Shown here: positions 10,375 through 19,856 of the stretch, in pieces
Layout: every line of letters begins with the position of its first letter
Numbering within the stretch: the first letter of the stretch is position 1
NCBI RefSeq assembly: GCF_009830285.1
Contig: NZ_WUQX01000001.1
Span: forward strand, 3,844,501 to 3,908,500
Length of the DNA stretch: 64,000 nt
From: Sporofaciens musculi
Lineage (GTDB): Bacteria; Bacillota; Clostridia; Lachnospirales; Lachnospiraceae
Direction: 5' to 3'
Notes under the pieces: model-generated
What the model was told of the DNA's origin: nothing
Database searches by the model: none
What the model saw: the letters and a program-made list of their open reading frames with translations, nothing else
Position numbers and translations under genes: made by a program

Positions 10375-10655
10375 GCATTTTAGAACGCCTTTACGATGGG
10401 AAAGTCTACCCCTGTGAAGAAATCCTTCCACAAAACTACGCGGAGTACCGCGCTATTTCTGGACAAGTGGGAAATGATTATGAATACTTCCTAAAAGAAT
10501 TATCACCAGAACAGCTTAAACGGTTTGAGGAAATGGATAAAGGAAGGACAAAGCTTTCCACTATACAAGCCTACGCCAACTTTGAGTACGGTTTCAAGTT
10601 GGGTGCAATGCTGATGAATGAAGTTTTCAGCAATCATCAAGAAGAAAAAGAATAG
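10371..10655 (+). CDS. DUF6809-like protein, paralogue
   Basis: 94 residues, MSILERLYDGKVYPCEEI with the C-terminal YANFEYGFKLGAMLMNEVF block shared with the preceding gene. Translationally coupled (ATGA overlap). Function unknown. Confidence 0.6.
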   Translation: MSILERLYDGKVYPCEEILPQNYAEYRAISGQVGNDYEYFLKELSPEQLKRFEEMDKGRTKLSTIQAYANFEYGFKLGAMLMNEVFSNHQEEKE

Positions 10656-10659
10656 ACAG

Positions 10660-10950
10660 TCAGACAGAAGAAACGGTGCGCCTGACCGTGCCGCTTCTCC
10701 TATCCAACCGGTCAAGGTACGGGTCGTATTTCCGCCGCTCTGCTCTGGAAATCTCCACCCTTTCCCCCTTGACCGTCTGGATTTTTGCCGTGCTATGGCT
10801 GCGCCGAAAACGGGGAACAGGAAAAAGAACTGTTTCCCGTTTTTCGTCCCAACCATTGTACGGCAAAACCGGCTCCGCTGGTGTACTGGCGGCGGGAGTT
10901 TTCCTGCGGTGGCTCTGCCCCCACACCCCCGACCTCCTCCAAAGAACAGA
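10660..10950 (-). repeat. Left arm of a ~265-bp inverted repeat, with family B hairpin
   Basis: The reverse complement of this non-coding stretch matches 13555-13825 at roughly 85-90 percent by eye. It contains a hairpin (10710-10774) with GGTCAAGG/CCTTGACC ends and an internal ATTTCC/GGAAAT stem. The other copies have ATTTTC/GAAAAT at that place, a compensatory change. The several short ORFs here look fortuitous. Confidence 0.75.
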
Positions 10951-10965
10951 ATAAAAGACGATTCA

Positions 10966-11005
10966 AGCCCTGTAACGGTTGCTAGCGCTGTTATAGGGCT
11001 TTTTA
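10966..11005 (+). terminator. Terminator before the RepA-like gene
   Basis: AGCCCTGTAAC (10966-10976) pairs with GTTATAGGGCT (10990-11000), followed by TTTTT. Confidence 0.75.
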
Positions 11006-11046
11006 TATAGATAACTGAAAGCAGAATGAAAAGGAGTGAACAACTT

Positions 11047-12120
11047 ATGAAAGAAATCAAAACCTTGTCCGTCATTGACGGGAAAAGCCTGTTAGGGCTG
11101 GACGTGGAACCGCCTAAATTTATCATTGCCGGGCTTATGCCGGTGGGGTTGCATATCTTATCCGGCAGCGCCAAAATCGGGAAGTCATGGCTTTCTTTAT
11201 GGCTCTGCCAGCAAGTATCCACCGGTGGGAAGGTATGGGAGTTTGAAACGCGCAAATGCGGGACGCTCTACCTGGCATTGGAAGATACCATTGACCGGCT
11301 CCATTTCCGGCTCTCCCACATCACCGACGACGGCTCGGAACAAAGCTATTTTGCCACGGAAGCGGATAACCTGTCCGGCTCCCTGATACCACAACTTGAA
11401 ACCTTCATGGCGGCTTATCCAGACACGGGGCTTGTGGTGGTTGACACGCTCCAACGGGTACGCGGGGCGGTGAATGATAAGAACGCCTATGCCAATGACT
11501 ACGACGAAATCGGGCGAATCAAGTCCTTTGCCGACCGCTTCAAGATTGCCGTGCTGCTGATTCACCACGTCCGCAAGATGCCGGACAGCGACCCCTTCAA
11601 CATGGTTTCCGGCTCGGTAGGGATAATCGGCGCGGTTGACAGTATGTATGTGCTGGAAAAGGACAAACGGACAGCCAACAAAGCGACCCTTCACGTTACC
11701 GGGCGCGATATAGAGGATATGCAGCTTTTACTGGAATTTGACCGGGATATGACCGTCTGGCGGTTCGTGTCCTACCTTTCCGGGGAACCGGCAGCCGATA
11801 CACTCACGCCGGTTCTGGTGAAGTTCCTTTCCAGTAAGAAAACATTCAGCGGGACAGCTACGGAACTGTTAGACAGCCTGAAAGGGATAGACAGCAGCGT
11901 TTCCTGTTCTCCCAACAGTTTAACCCGGCTGCTGAAGGAACACGCCCTGATACTGGAAAAACAGCACCATATCTGTATGGGCTTCACCCGGACAAAGAGC
12001 GCCCGCCTTGTTTCCCTCTCTATGGGTGACGATGACGATAAAAATATATATAGGGGTGCGGAAGGAATACCGTCATCTACGGCGGGTGACGATACCCTCA
12101 AAACAGGGGTACATAGATAA
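11047..12120 (+). CDS. RepA-like AAA ATPase (AAA_25)
   Basis: 357 residues. The Walker A motif is GSAKIGKSWLSLWL, LALEDT follows, and Walker B is TGLVVVDTLQ. The downstream LLIHHVRK matches RepA-type hexameric helicases of RSF1010 and phage. The C-terminal 100 residues are variable, probably a winged helix. The ATG at 11047 lies about 12 bp after AAAAGGAG; an ATG at 11026 is also possible. It precedes the MobV gene and probably supports replication of the excised element. Confidence 0.82.
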   Translation: MKEIKTLSVIDGKSLLGLDVEPPKFIIAGLMPVGLHILSGSAKIGKSWLSLWLCQQVSTGGKVWEFETRKCGTLYLALEDTIDRLHFRLSHITDDGSEQSYFATEADNLSGSLIPQLETFMAAYPDTGLVVVDTLQRVRGAVNDKNAYANDYDEIGRIKSFADRFKIAVLLIHHVRKMPDSDPFNMVSGSVGIIGAVDSMYVLEKDKRTANKATLHVTGRDIEDMQLLLEFDRDMTVWRFVSYLSGEPAADTLTPVLVKFLSSKKTFSGTATELLDSLKGIDSSVSCSPNSLTRLLKEHALILEKQHHICMGFTRTKSARLVSLSMGDDDDKNIYRGAEGIPSSTAGDDTLKTGVHR

Positions 12121-12161
12121 ATACCGTCATCGTCATCAGACAGGCGGCAACAGGGGGCATA

Positions 12162-12275
12162 TGTTACGCAATAGGGGCTTGAAAAGTGCCTGTTTACAGG
12201 CGTTTCCAGCCCCTTTTCCATGCCCGGCGGGGGTTTATACCAACTGCCCCCAAAACGGGTTTCTAAAGCGTAACA
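12162..12275. repeat. Structured ~115-nt repeat, family A copy 2
   Basis: The ends TGTTACGC and GCGTAACA pair. The inner hairpin GCCTG-TTTA-CAGGC is perfect, and GGGGG/CCCCC closes a loop that starts with TTTATACC. The layout equals the copy at 5222 although most stem bases differ. It ends about 20 bp before the mob gene start, with the Shine-Dalgarno directly after it. Confidence 0.7.
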
Positions 12276-12296
12276 TAGCCCCGGAAAGGAGCATTT

Positions 12297-13547
12297 ATGG
12301 GAAAGACTGACCGCTGTGTTGTGCGGAACAAAGCCTACCGCAAAGCCGGGCTTGGAATCCGGGAACGGCACAACGAACGCAAGAACAGCGGATATGCAAA
12401 CACGGACATTGACCGGGCGCGCGCTGCCCTGAACGTGCATTTCAAGCGCTGTGAGGGAAGCTATGCGGAAACATTTGAGCGTATGGTGGAAAACGGCACA
12501 ATCAGCACAAGGGGGCTGAAACAGGACGCTAAAGTAGTTGACGAAATGGTGTTTGACGTGAACTCCGCATATTTTGAGCGGAATGGCGGCTATGCGTATG
12601 CAAAGCGGTTCTTTGAGGAAGCCTACCGGCTGGCAGTGAAGGAAGCCGGGGGTGAGGAATATATCCTCTCGGCAGTCATGCACGCGGATGAACGGAACCG
12701 GGCGCTCTCTGAACAGCTTGGGCGCGACATCTACCACTATCATCTCCATGTGGTGTATGTGCCGGTGGTGGAAAAGGAAGTCAAGTGGACAAAGCGCTGC
12801 AAAGACCCGGCTCTTGTGGGGACGACAAAGGAAGTGATTCATCAGGTCAGTCATAGCAAGAAATGGGCATCTGAAAAGGCGCTGGATAAAGAAGGGAACA
12901 TTCAGCGGGACGAAAACGGGAAAGCCCTCCTAATCAACGCTTATTCCCTCCTACAAGACCGTTTTTTTGAGCATATGCAGGCGGCAGGGTTTAAAGACTT
13001 TGAGCGCGGGGAACGTGGCAGTACAGCGGCACATCTGGGCGTGCTGGAATACAAGATAAAGCAGGACAAGGAGCGACTTGCCGGGCTTGCCGGTGACGTT
13101 GCCGACAAAGAGGAACAGGCGGCGGCTCTGGATAAAACCTTGAAGCAGAAAGGCAAGCAATTAGCCGGGCTGGACAAACAGCTTACGGTCACGGAGAAAG
13201 CCAGCGCAATGTATAGCGAACTGGAACGCATGGGAAAGAAGAACCTTTGGGGACACATGGAACTACTCCCGGAAGAATTTAAGAAGCTGCTGACCCTTGC
13301 AAAGTCCGGGCTTGCGTCACAAGGGAAACTCCTTGAATTGCAACGGCAGCTTACCGAAGCGGTGAAGGGGCTGGAAATCTACCGTACCCGCTGGCAGGAC
13401 TTGAAGGGCAGGACAAAAGACTACATGGAACTGGAACGGCTGCACCCAGAACAGACAAGGAAGGCACTGGAAAGCCTGAAACGGCTGGAACCGGAAACCT
13501 CCGCGCCCACGCAATCCCCCAAAAGGAAGCGGCAACAGGAACGCTGA
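12297..13547 (+). CDS. MobV-family relaxase (Mob_Pre)
   Basis: 416 residues of the plasmid recombination/mobilisation enzyme family. The metal-binding motif is recognisable in SAVMHADERNRAL and DIYHYHLHVVYVPVV (HxDE...HYHLH). A long coiled coil occupies about 255-390. MobV enzymes nick oriT and pilot the strand into a conjugation channel. GGAAAGGAGC lies 7 bp before the ATG. The reading frame is intact. Confidence 0.88.
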   Translation: MGKTDRCVVRNKAYRKAGLGIRERHNERKNSGYANTDIDRARAALNVHFKRCEGSYAETFERMVENGTISTRGLKQDAKVVDEMVFDVNSAYFERNGGYAYAKRFFEEAYRLAVKEAGGEEYILSAVMHADERNRALSEQLGRDIYHYHLHVVYVPVVEKEVKWTKRCKDPALVGTTKEVIHQVSHSKKWASEKALDKEGNIQRDENGKALLINAYSLLQDRFFEHMQAAGFKDFERGERGSTAAHLGVLEYKIKQDKERLAGLAGDVADKEEQAAALDKTLKQKGKQLAGLDKQLTVTEKASAMYSELERMGKKNLWGHMELLPEEFKKLLTLAKSGLASQGKLLELQRQLTEAVKGLEIYRTRWQDLKGRTKDYMELERLHPEQTRKALESLKRLEPETSAPTQSPKRKRQQER

Positions 13548-13549
13548 CC

Positions 13550-13830
13550 CTCCCTCCTGTTCTTTGGATGAGGTCGGGGGTGTGGGGGCAGAGCCACCGC
13601 ATAGCACTAACGCCGCCGGTACACCAGTGGAGCCGGTTTTGCCGTAGAATGGAGCGGACGACAGCGGGAAACAGTTCTTTTTCCTGTTCCCCGTTGTCGG
13701 CAGCGCAATGGCACGGCAAAAATCCAGACTGTCAAGGGGGAAAGGGTGGAGATTTTCAGAGCGGAGCGGCGAAAATACGACCCGACCCTTGACTGGCTGG
13801 ATAGGCGGAACGGAAGGGAAAGACAAAAAC
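13550..13830 (+). repeat. Right arm of the ~265-bp inverted repeat, with family B hairpin
   Basis: Inverted counterpart of 10660-10950. The hairpin at 13731-13793 runs GTCAAGG ... ATTTTC ... GAAAAT ... CCTTGAC. Together the two arms bracket the rep-mob core of the inserted element. Third hairpin copy at 33206. Confidence 0.75.
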
Positions 13831-13855
13831 TTGAATCAGCAGAAAGGAAATCTAA

Positions 13856-14026
13856 ATGAATAGAGCAGATACAACAACTATCACCACAAGACAGGAAGCG
13901 CCGCGACTTATCCGGCGGATAGGCACGACCACTTATGAGGTATCTATACATTTCAGTGATACCAGCAAGGAAACAATGGCTGATAAAATCAAGAGATTGA
14001 TTGAACAGGACATTCAGCTTGTGTAA
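13856..14026 (+). CDS. TnpW-like small transposon protein
   Basis: 56 residues. The core LIRRIGTTTYEVSIHFSDT followed by KETMADKIKRLIEQD matches the TnpW family, which lies next to recombinase genes in clostridial mobilizable transposons. AGAAAGGAAA precedes the ATG. It lies close to the right end of the element, like the related gene at 55914 beside the outer recombinase. A role as directionality or accessory factor is inferred. Confidence 0.65.
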   Translation: MNRADTTTITTRQEAPRLIRRIGTTTYEVSIHFSDTSKETMADKIKRLIEQDIQLV

Positions 14027-14058
14027 CGGTAAATATGTCCTTGACACACCGTCCGAAA

Positions 14059-14989
14059 AGGAACACTGATTTTGGAAACCGGGAAAATGTTGCAGCGGTA
14101 CAAATACCGTATCAAAGTGTTAAATACGATTAACTTCAAAAAATCCATGAAATACAATCCCTTTGCCTATCTGCGGAGCGAAAAGGACATTTTGAAGTTA
14201 GTCAATACCATTATCGCCAACACCAAAGGCGACGGGGAAAAATCCGGCGAGGATTTCTGGGTGAAAGCGGAAAAGCTCTACTACACCGCACTAATCGGCT
14301 ACATCTGGTATGAAGCCCCGGAGGACGAGAAGAACTTCACGACGCTGCTTGAAATGATAAATGCGTCGGAAGCCCGCGAGGACGACGAGGATTTCCAGAA
14401 CCCGGTTGACCTCATGTTTGAACGTCTGGAAGAAAAAGACCCGGAACATTTTGCAGTCAAGCAGTACAAAAAATACAAACTGGCGGCGGGCAAGACCGCA
14501 AAAAGCATACTTATCTCATGCGGCGCGAGGTTAGCCCCATTCGACATTAAGGAGCTGCGGGAACTGATGGAAACCGACGAAATGGAGCTTGACACCATAG
14601 GCGACAGAAAGACCGCCCTTTTCGTCATTATCAGCGACACCGACGATACCTTTAACTTTGTCGTGAGTATTCTCTACACACAGCTATTCAACCTCTTGTG
14701 CGACAAAGCAGATGATGAATACGGCGGGCGGCTTCCCGTCCATGTTAGGTGCTTACTTGATGAATTTGCGAATATCGGGCAGATACCAAAGTTTGAAAAG
14801 CTCATTGCAACGATACGGAGCCGGGAAATATCCGCGTCAATCATCTTGCAGAGCCAGTCACAGCTAAAAGCCATTTACAAAGACAACGCCGATACCATAG
14901 TCGGCAACTGCGACACCACGCTTTTCTTGGGCGGCAAGGAGAAAACCACCCTTAAAGAAATATCGGAAATTTTAGGAAAAGAAACCATT
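14059..14989 (+). pseudogene. VirD4/TraG coupling protein, segment 2 of 3
   Basis: Continues the chain from 7642: GTLILETGKMLQRYKYRIKV, then NPFAYLRSEKDI, Walker B-like PVHVRCLLDEFANIGQIPKF and SASIILQSQSQLKAIY, ending in LKEISEILGKETI. A group II intron begins immediately after the ATT codon at 14987-14989. The intron could still be spliced from RNA, but the DNA insertion upstream cannot be. Confidence 0.88.
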
Positions 14990-15620
14990 GTGCGCCCGTT
15001 AGGGTGTATGCCATAAACCGCCTTTAGCAAGCGGTAGACAAAGATATCAAAGAAAGGACGGTGAAAATTTATAGTCTATCATTCCACGACTTATCCGTGA
15101 GGGGAAACCCTCTGGGGAGTGTAGCATGTCGTTGTTATAGCCGCCACTATTAACGCTATAACTGGCATAAAACGGCGCAATCTTCTAACCGCTGTTTTAT
15201 GTGGGGATGAAAATCCGTGTATGAGGATGAAAGCTAAACTGCTTGATTGGTAGCCGGAGCCTGGGAGTATCTGGCCTACGTGCGAAAGAAGATGAAACGC
15301 ACGGTGCTTTGGCGTCTGTCGCTCAATCGTCGGCAGACGTGCGATATCCAAAGCAGGGCAAGCCTTAGATTAGGTTGAACGGCGAACGCCACATATCTAC
15401 AAAGATTACCGACAACACGGAACGCTAAGTATGGCATACGCTACCGGGGATGACCTAAACCCGCCCATATGCGGGCATGGTTACACAGCTCCCATAGTAG
15501 CCCGTGGACTCTGGATTTACAGGGATAGCCGTAAAAACGGAAGCGGGAGAGCCGCCCACATGACGAAGGGGAGCAGTATGCTTTTAATACAGAGAAAGAA
15601 AGGAAGGTGCGTGAGGCATC

Positions 15621-17447
15621 ATGAGAAATCCAACTGATGTATTGAATAGCCTAAACAAACAGTCTAAAGATTTATCGTATAGGTTCCAAAGGCTCTACCG
15701 GAACCTGTACAACCCGGAGTTTTACCTTTTGGCATATAGAAATATCTACGCCAATGAGGGAAGCATGACGCCGGGTGTGGATGGTGAAACACTGGACGGA
15801 ATGAGCAGTCCGAGAATAGAGCGTATCATCAGCGCATTAAAAGACCGTTCTTACCGCCCAAAACCTGCACGGCGTACATATATTGCAAAGAAAAACAGCA
15901 GTAAGAAGCGTCCGCTTGGGATTCCTTCCGGGGATGACAAGCTGGTGCAGGAAGTAGTCCGAATGATATTGGAAAGCATTTATGAGCCAACCTTCTCCGA
16001 CTATTCCCACGGATTCCGCCCGAAAAGGAGCTGCCATACAGCCCTCGAACAGATACAGCGGACATTTGCGGGGGCAAACTGGTTTGTGGAAGGTGACATT
16101 CAGGCATGTTTTGACAGCTTCGACCACCATGTTATCATTGATATTCTGCGCAGGCGCATTGATGACGAAGCTTTTATCTCATTGATGTGGAAATTTCTGA
16201 AAGCCGGATATATGGAACAATGGCAGTACAACAGGACTTACTGCGGCACTCCGCAGGGTTCCGGTATCAGTCCCATATTGGCAAATATTTACCTGCATGA
16301 ATTGGATATGTATGTGGAGGAATACAAAGAAGGCTTTATAAAAGGGAACCGGGTAAACCGTAAAGTGAACCCGGAATACGCCAGACGGAACCGTGAAGTG
16401 CAGAAGTTCATGCGCCAGAACAGGGAAGTATGGGATACGCTTACCGAAGCCGAAAAGAAAGAACGTGCCGGGGAATTACGCAGACTGCGGGAGAAACAGA
16501 GGGAAATCCCGTCTAAGCAGTTCAGGGATGAAACCTATAAAAACCTGCAATACGTCCGTTATGCGGATGACTTTATCATAAGCATTATCGGGAGCAAAAG
16601 GGATGCGGAAGAATTAAAAGCAGACCTTGCTGTATTCCTCAAAGAAAAATTAAACCTTACGCTGTCAGTGGAGAAAACCAAAATCACCTATGCTACTGAC
16701 CGGGCGAGATTCCTCGGCTATGATATCTCTATTTCAAAGAGCCGGGAAATCACAAAACGCCAAGGCAGGAAAGTGAAGGGGTACAGCGGCGCAGTAAAGT
16801 TATACATGCCGCATGAAAAATGGGAATCAAAACTGTTGGAGTATGGCGCAATCCGTATCAAGAAGGACAAAGTTACACAAAAAGAGCATTGGAAAGCCAT
16901 TCACAGACCACAGCTCATTAACCGTAAGGATATCGAAATCCTGTCAAAGTACAACTCTGAAATCAGAGGTTTGTACAACTATTACTCACTGGCATGTAAT
17001 GTATGCGCAATGAGCAAGTATGCGAGTTTAATGCATTATAGTATGTTGAAAACATTCGCAAATAAATACCGCACAAAGACCAGAAAAATCAAAAAGAGAT
17101 ATTTCAGAAATGGACGGTTTACAGTCATTTATAAGACAAAAGGCGGTATGAAGGAGAGCGTATTTTACAGAGGGCCTTTTATCCGCAAGGACAAGCCTAA
17201 TGTGCCGCAGGCAGATATCCTGCCCGCCTATAAGCGGTATGATAAACCGAACCGCATAGCGGCAAAACTGCGCTCCAAAACCTGTGAACTCTGCGGACAG
17301 TACACAAATGACGTGGAGATTCATCAGGTGAAACGGCTGAAAAGCCTTAGCGGTAAATATGAGTGGGAAAAAGTTATGTTAAAGAACCATAGGAAAACGC
17401 TGGCAGTATGCCCGGCGTGCCACCGTGAGATACACGGAAAAGACTGA
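15621..17447 (+). CDS. ltrA: Group II intron reverse transcriptase/maturase
   Basis: 608 residues. RT blocks include KKRPLGIPSGDDKLVQEVVR, HGFRPKRSCHTAL, GDIQACFDSFDHHV, TYCGTPQGSGISPILANIYL and the catalytic YVRYADDF (YADD at about 314-317). A maturase X domain follows. The C-terminal HNH endonuclease has CELCG near 554 and CPACHREIHG near the end. All catalytic residues and the full length are present, so the intron is probably competent for splicing and retrohoming. Confidence 0.95.
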   Translation: MRNPTDVLNSLNKQSKDLSYRFQRLYRNLYNPEFYLLAYRNIYANEGSMTPGVDGETLDGMSSPRIERIISALKDRSYRPKPARRTYIAKKNSSKKRPLGIPSGDDKLVQEVVRMILESIYEPTFSDYSHGFRPKRSCHTALEQIQRTFAGANWFVEGDIQACFDSFDHHVIIDILRRRIDDEAFISLMWKFLKAGYMEQWQYNRTYCGTPQGSGISPILANIYLHELDMYVEEYKEGFIKGNRVNRKVNPEYARRNREVQKFMRQNREVWDTLTEAEKKERAGELRRLREKQREIPSKQFRDETYKNLQYVRYADDFIISIIGSKRDAEELKADLAVFLKEKLNLTLSVEKTKITYATDRARFLGYDISISKSREITKRQGRKVKGYSGAVKLYMPHEKWESKLLEYGAIRIKKDKVTQKEHWKAIHRPQLINRKDIEILSKYNSEIRGLYNYYSLACNVCAMSKYASLMHYSMLKTFANKYRTKTRKIKKRYFRNGRFTVIYKTKGGMKESVFYRGPFIRKDKPNVPQADILPAYKRYDKPNRIAAKLRSKTCELCGQYTNDVEIHQVKRLKSLSGKYEWEKVMLKNHRKTLAVCPACHREIHGKD

Positions 17448-17471
17448 TTTTGTTAGTTGATGGCATATGGA

Positions 17472-17505
17472 GAGCCGTGTGCATCGAGAGGTGCCCGCAC
17501 GGTTC
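17472..17505 (+). ncRNA. Group II intron domain V
   Basis: GAGCCGTGTGC ... GCACGGTTC forms the conserved 34-nt catalytic hairpin 32 nt before the 3' splice site. Confidence 0.8.
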
Positions 17506-17537
17506 GGGAGGGAGCGTCCACGAGGCGCTTACCTCAT

Positions 17538-17879
17538 GACAGCTTCAACACTTCCGAAACCAGAGGGCGGGAGCTTTCGCATGGGCTGAACTATCAGAAA
17601 TTGGGAAAGCAGCTTATGACGGAAGATGAAATCGCAGTCATGGACGGAGGGAAATGTATCTTGCAGCTACGCGGGGTGCGCCCGTTCTTTTCGGACAAAT
17701 TCGACATAACGAAGCACCCGAAATACAAGTACCTGTCCGACGCAGACCCGAAGAACGCCTTTGACATGGAAAAGCACCTTAAACGCCGCCCCGCCATTGT
17801 CAAGCCCGACGAGGTTTTTGACTATTACGAGATTGACGCGGCAGACTTACAGGAGGACGCAGACCATGAGGAAACGTAG
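17538..17879 (+). pseudogene. VirD4/TraG coupling protein, segment 3 of 3
   Basis: The C-terminal 113 residues, DSFNTSETRGRELSHGLNYQ through VMDGGKCILQLRGVRPF to DFYEIDAADLQ. In frame with segment 2 after intron removal. Its end overlaps the small downstream gene. The whole coupling protein would be about 600 residues, a normal length. Confidence 0.88.
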
Positions 17880-18036
17880 CGCAGAGGAAAAACAAAAGCA
17901 GCTTGAACGGTTTTTAATGAATGTTGCGGAAGCCGCCGACGCTGCATTATGGGAGTATTGGCGGGAAAAGGAAGCGGAACACCGCCGTTTTGCAACGGAG
18001 TATGTCACGCGCCGGGGGCTTATCCCGCAACAGTGA
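17866..18036 (+). CDS. Small conserved protein after TraG
   Basis: 56 residues, MRKRSAEEKQKQLERFLMNV, highly charged and probably helical. Its ATG overlaps the last codons of traG, suggesting translational coupling. I do not recognise a family. Confidence 0.55.
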   Translation: MRKRSAEEKQKQLERFLMNVAEAADAALWEYWREKEAEHRRFATEYVTRRGLIPQQ

Positions 18037-18447
18037 CAGCATGGCAGACCGCCGGGAGACAGGGGAAGCTACACTTCCCCTACGCTGCCTTGCGGCAGCT
18101 ACCCCTTTGTGAACTTGCGGGAAGCGAACACCTTGCTACGCAAGCTATTCACTTCCCGCAAGTCTGAAAAAAACGTCCGGCAGCACAGCGGGACACAGAA
18201 AGGAGCGATTGAAGCAATCACATCTATCCATACCGGCTACATGATACGCGCCCCCACTTTCCGGCGCAGTACACAGCGGCAGGAGCCGCACCCCTTACAA
18301 CTGAATACCGCCGCGCCGCAGAACTTACGCAGCGCGGGGACAGCCGCCTTTACCAGAGGGCGGTTTTTTTATGCGGCGGCGACCATACGCTGACCGCCTT
18401 TTGTCCGCTTGCCGGACAGCCGCAGACGCGGCAGAAAGGATATATTT
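18037..18447 (+). other. Non-coding region with two-hairpin repeat and terminator
   Basis: A 60-nt repeat (18059-18118) with AGGGGAAG/CTTCCCCT and GCTGCC/GGCAGC hairpins is followed by sequence without a convincing gene and a CCGCC/GGGCGG hairpin with seven T (18344-18370). A Shine-Dalgarno before maff2 closes the region. The short ORFs here lack supported starts. Confidence 0.55.
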
Positions 18448-18597
18448 ATGGCATTTTTCAATAGCGCAGTAGACGTTTTGCAGACCCTTGTTGTAGCACT
18501 TGGAGCCGGGCTTGGTATCTGGGGCGTAATCAATCTGATGGAGGGCTACGGCAATGACAATCCGGGTGCGAAAAGCCAGGGCATGAAGCAGGTCATG
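18448..18597 (+). pseudogene. Maff2-family membrane protein, 5' part
   Basis: MAFFNSAVDVLQTLVVALGA, then GIWGVINLMEGYGND and KSQGMKQVM: the first 50 residues of the Maff2 family (about 70 residues; VirB2/TrbC-like position in these transfer clusters). The natural C-terminus MAGGGVALIG is found at 32239, after the inserted element. At the left end the frame reads into VN and stops. Confidence 0.85.
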
Positions 18598-18741
18598 GTT
18601 AATTAGATGTAATCAAAAGAGGAAAGGAAAAGCACAATCCAGACGGAACCGGCGATACCGTCAAGAAATATTTGTGAGTTAGCAAGAATCCTGATATAAT
18701 GGGGGCAAGCGCCCATCCGGGGCAGAAAGGCAGGGAGAAAA

Positions 18742-19014
18742 ATGCACATCAGCTACAAACCGCTCTGGCACACACTGATAGAGCGAAACATGAGGAAAGA
18801 GGATTTAAGGCTTGCCGCTGGACTGACCACAAATATGATAGCCAACATGGGCAAAGAAGGGAAACATATCAGCATGGACACGCTGGCACGAATCTGCGAA
18901 ACGCTGGATTGTGGCATTATGGATGTGATTGAGCTGGCCAGTGACGAGCCTTCCACCACAGGAGGGAACGACAATGGAAAAACTGAAAGAAAGAATCACA
19001 GAGAACGGTATTGA
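18742..19014 (+). CDS. Cro/C1-type HTH regulator
   Basis: 90 residues. The short XRE domain is seen in LWHTLIERNMRKEDLRLAAG and SMDTLARICETLDCGIMDV, the layout of small YozG-like regulators. It lies close to the left end and overlaps tnpV by 41 bp in another frame, so the two are probably coupled. Confidence 0.75.
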   Translation: MHISYKPLWHTLIERNMRKEDLRLAAGLTTNMIANMGKEGKHISMDTLARICETLDCGIMDVIELASDEPSTTGGNDNGKTERKNHRERY

Positions 19015-19351
19015 CTATATTCTGGCAGGCGATTACTATATTCCGGACTTGAAGCTGCCGGAGGAGAACCGCCCCATCGGACGCTATGGGCGGCTGCACC
19101 GGGAATATCTCAAACAGGAACACCCGGCACGGTACAGCTCCCTTATCCTGACCGGGAAATTATGGACGTACCTTGCCGACCTGAACGAGCAGGCAGAGAA
19201 ACGGCGTGACTTAATCATAGAGCAGATGAAAGCCGCCGAGGGAGTGACCGAGGAACTGAAAGCCCGGAACCAGCTTGAATGGGTAGGCCGGATGAACAAT
19301 ATCCGCAACCGGGCGGAGGAAATCATAAACAGCGAGTTGATTTATATTTGA
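18974..19351 (+). CDS. tnpV: TnpV-family transposon protein
   Basis: 125 residues. YYIPDLKLPEENRPIGRYG and QLEWVGRMNNIRNRA are shared with the copy at 2389-2763. GGAGGGAACG lies before the ATG. Function unknown. Confidence 0.8.
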   Translation: MEKLKERITENGIDYILAGDYYIPDLKLPEENRPIGRYGRLHREYLKQEHPARYSSLILTGKLWTYLADLNEQAEKRRDLIIEQMKAAEGVTEELKARNQLEWVGRMNNIRNRAEEIINSELIYI

Positions 19352-19390
19352 TTGGATATGCAAAGGCCAGCCGATTACCGGCTGGTCTTT

Positions 19391-19717
19391 CTAATCTTCC
19401 CTGCGCTCCAATACCGCCCGAATCATGGCAACGGCGATTTCCTGTTGGCTGGGCGAAGTGCTTTCCCACAATGCTGCCAGTTCTCGTATTTTACTGACCT
19501 CATTATCTTCCAGCGCATCCCGCAGCAGATAATCCGGAGAAATTTTCAGTGCGTTGCAGATATTGATAAATACAGGCAGGCTGGGAATCTTTGTCCCGCC
19601 TTCAATCTGCCGGAGGTAGGTTGCGTTTATACTGCATAATTCTGAAAGCCTGTCAGCCGTGAATCCCCGGTCTTTCCTCACCATGTTGATACGTTTGCCC
19701 AATCCTTTTGTTTCCAT
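19391..19717 (-). CDS. XRE-family regulator
   Basis: 108 residues starting METKGLGKRINMVRKDRGFT, with the HTH in RLSELCSINATYLRQIEGGT and a C-terminal dimer region. It diverges from 19857 across a region rich in AGTCTA motifs and probably represses both directions. Confidence 0.8.
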   Translation of the reverse strand: METKGLGKRINMVRKDRGFTADRLSELCSINATYLRQIEGGTKIPSLPVFINICNALKISPDYLLRDALEDNEVSKIRELAALWESTSPSQQEIAVAMIRAVLERRED

Positions 19718-19807
19718 AATGCCCACCCATTTCATAAGCTATTAGCATTTATTTTGTTAACTTTTAGACTACATCACACATAGGGATTGCAATAGCTTCT
19801 AAAAGAC

Positions 19808-19830
19808 TATATAATATTAGTCTATAGACT
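19808..19830 (+). promoter_or_regulatory. -10 element and AGTCTATAGACT palindrome
   Basis: TATAAT (19810-19815) is followed by the perfect palindrome AGTCTATAGACT (19819-19830). Related AGACTA half-sites occur just upstream (around 19765 and 19804). A likely operator of the divergent XRE regulator. Confidence 0.5.
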
Positions 19831-19856
19831 ATAAACTATGAATGCGGAACAACACA

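Larger units (their letters stand above)
14990..17537 (+). mobile_element. Group II intron in traG
   Basis: The intron starts with GTGCGCCC and ends with ACCTCAT. Removing it joins ATT to GACAGC and restores ETIDSFNTSETRG in traG. A 630-nt structured 5' region (domains I-III), the maturase gene in domain IV and a domain V hairpin near the 3' end are all present. It is in the sense orientation, so splicing would be compatible with traG expression. Class assignment would need folding. Confidence 0.9.

Noticed and set aside
10618..11010. Several overlapping ORFs of 60-130 codons on both strands
   Set aside because: They lie in the inverted repeat/hairpin region, have no ribosome-binding sites and no family resemblance.
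11772..12854. 360-codon minus-strand ORF
   Set aside because: Antisense to the RepA-like and MobV genes, both well supported by motifs.
13317..14047. Minus-strand ORFs of 120-170 codons
   Set aside because: Shadows of the mob gene and inverted repeat; the supported gene here is the plus-strand 13856-14026.
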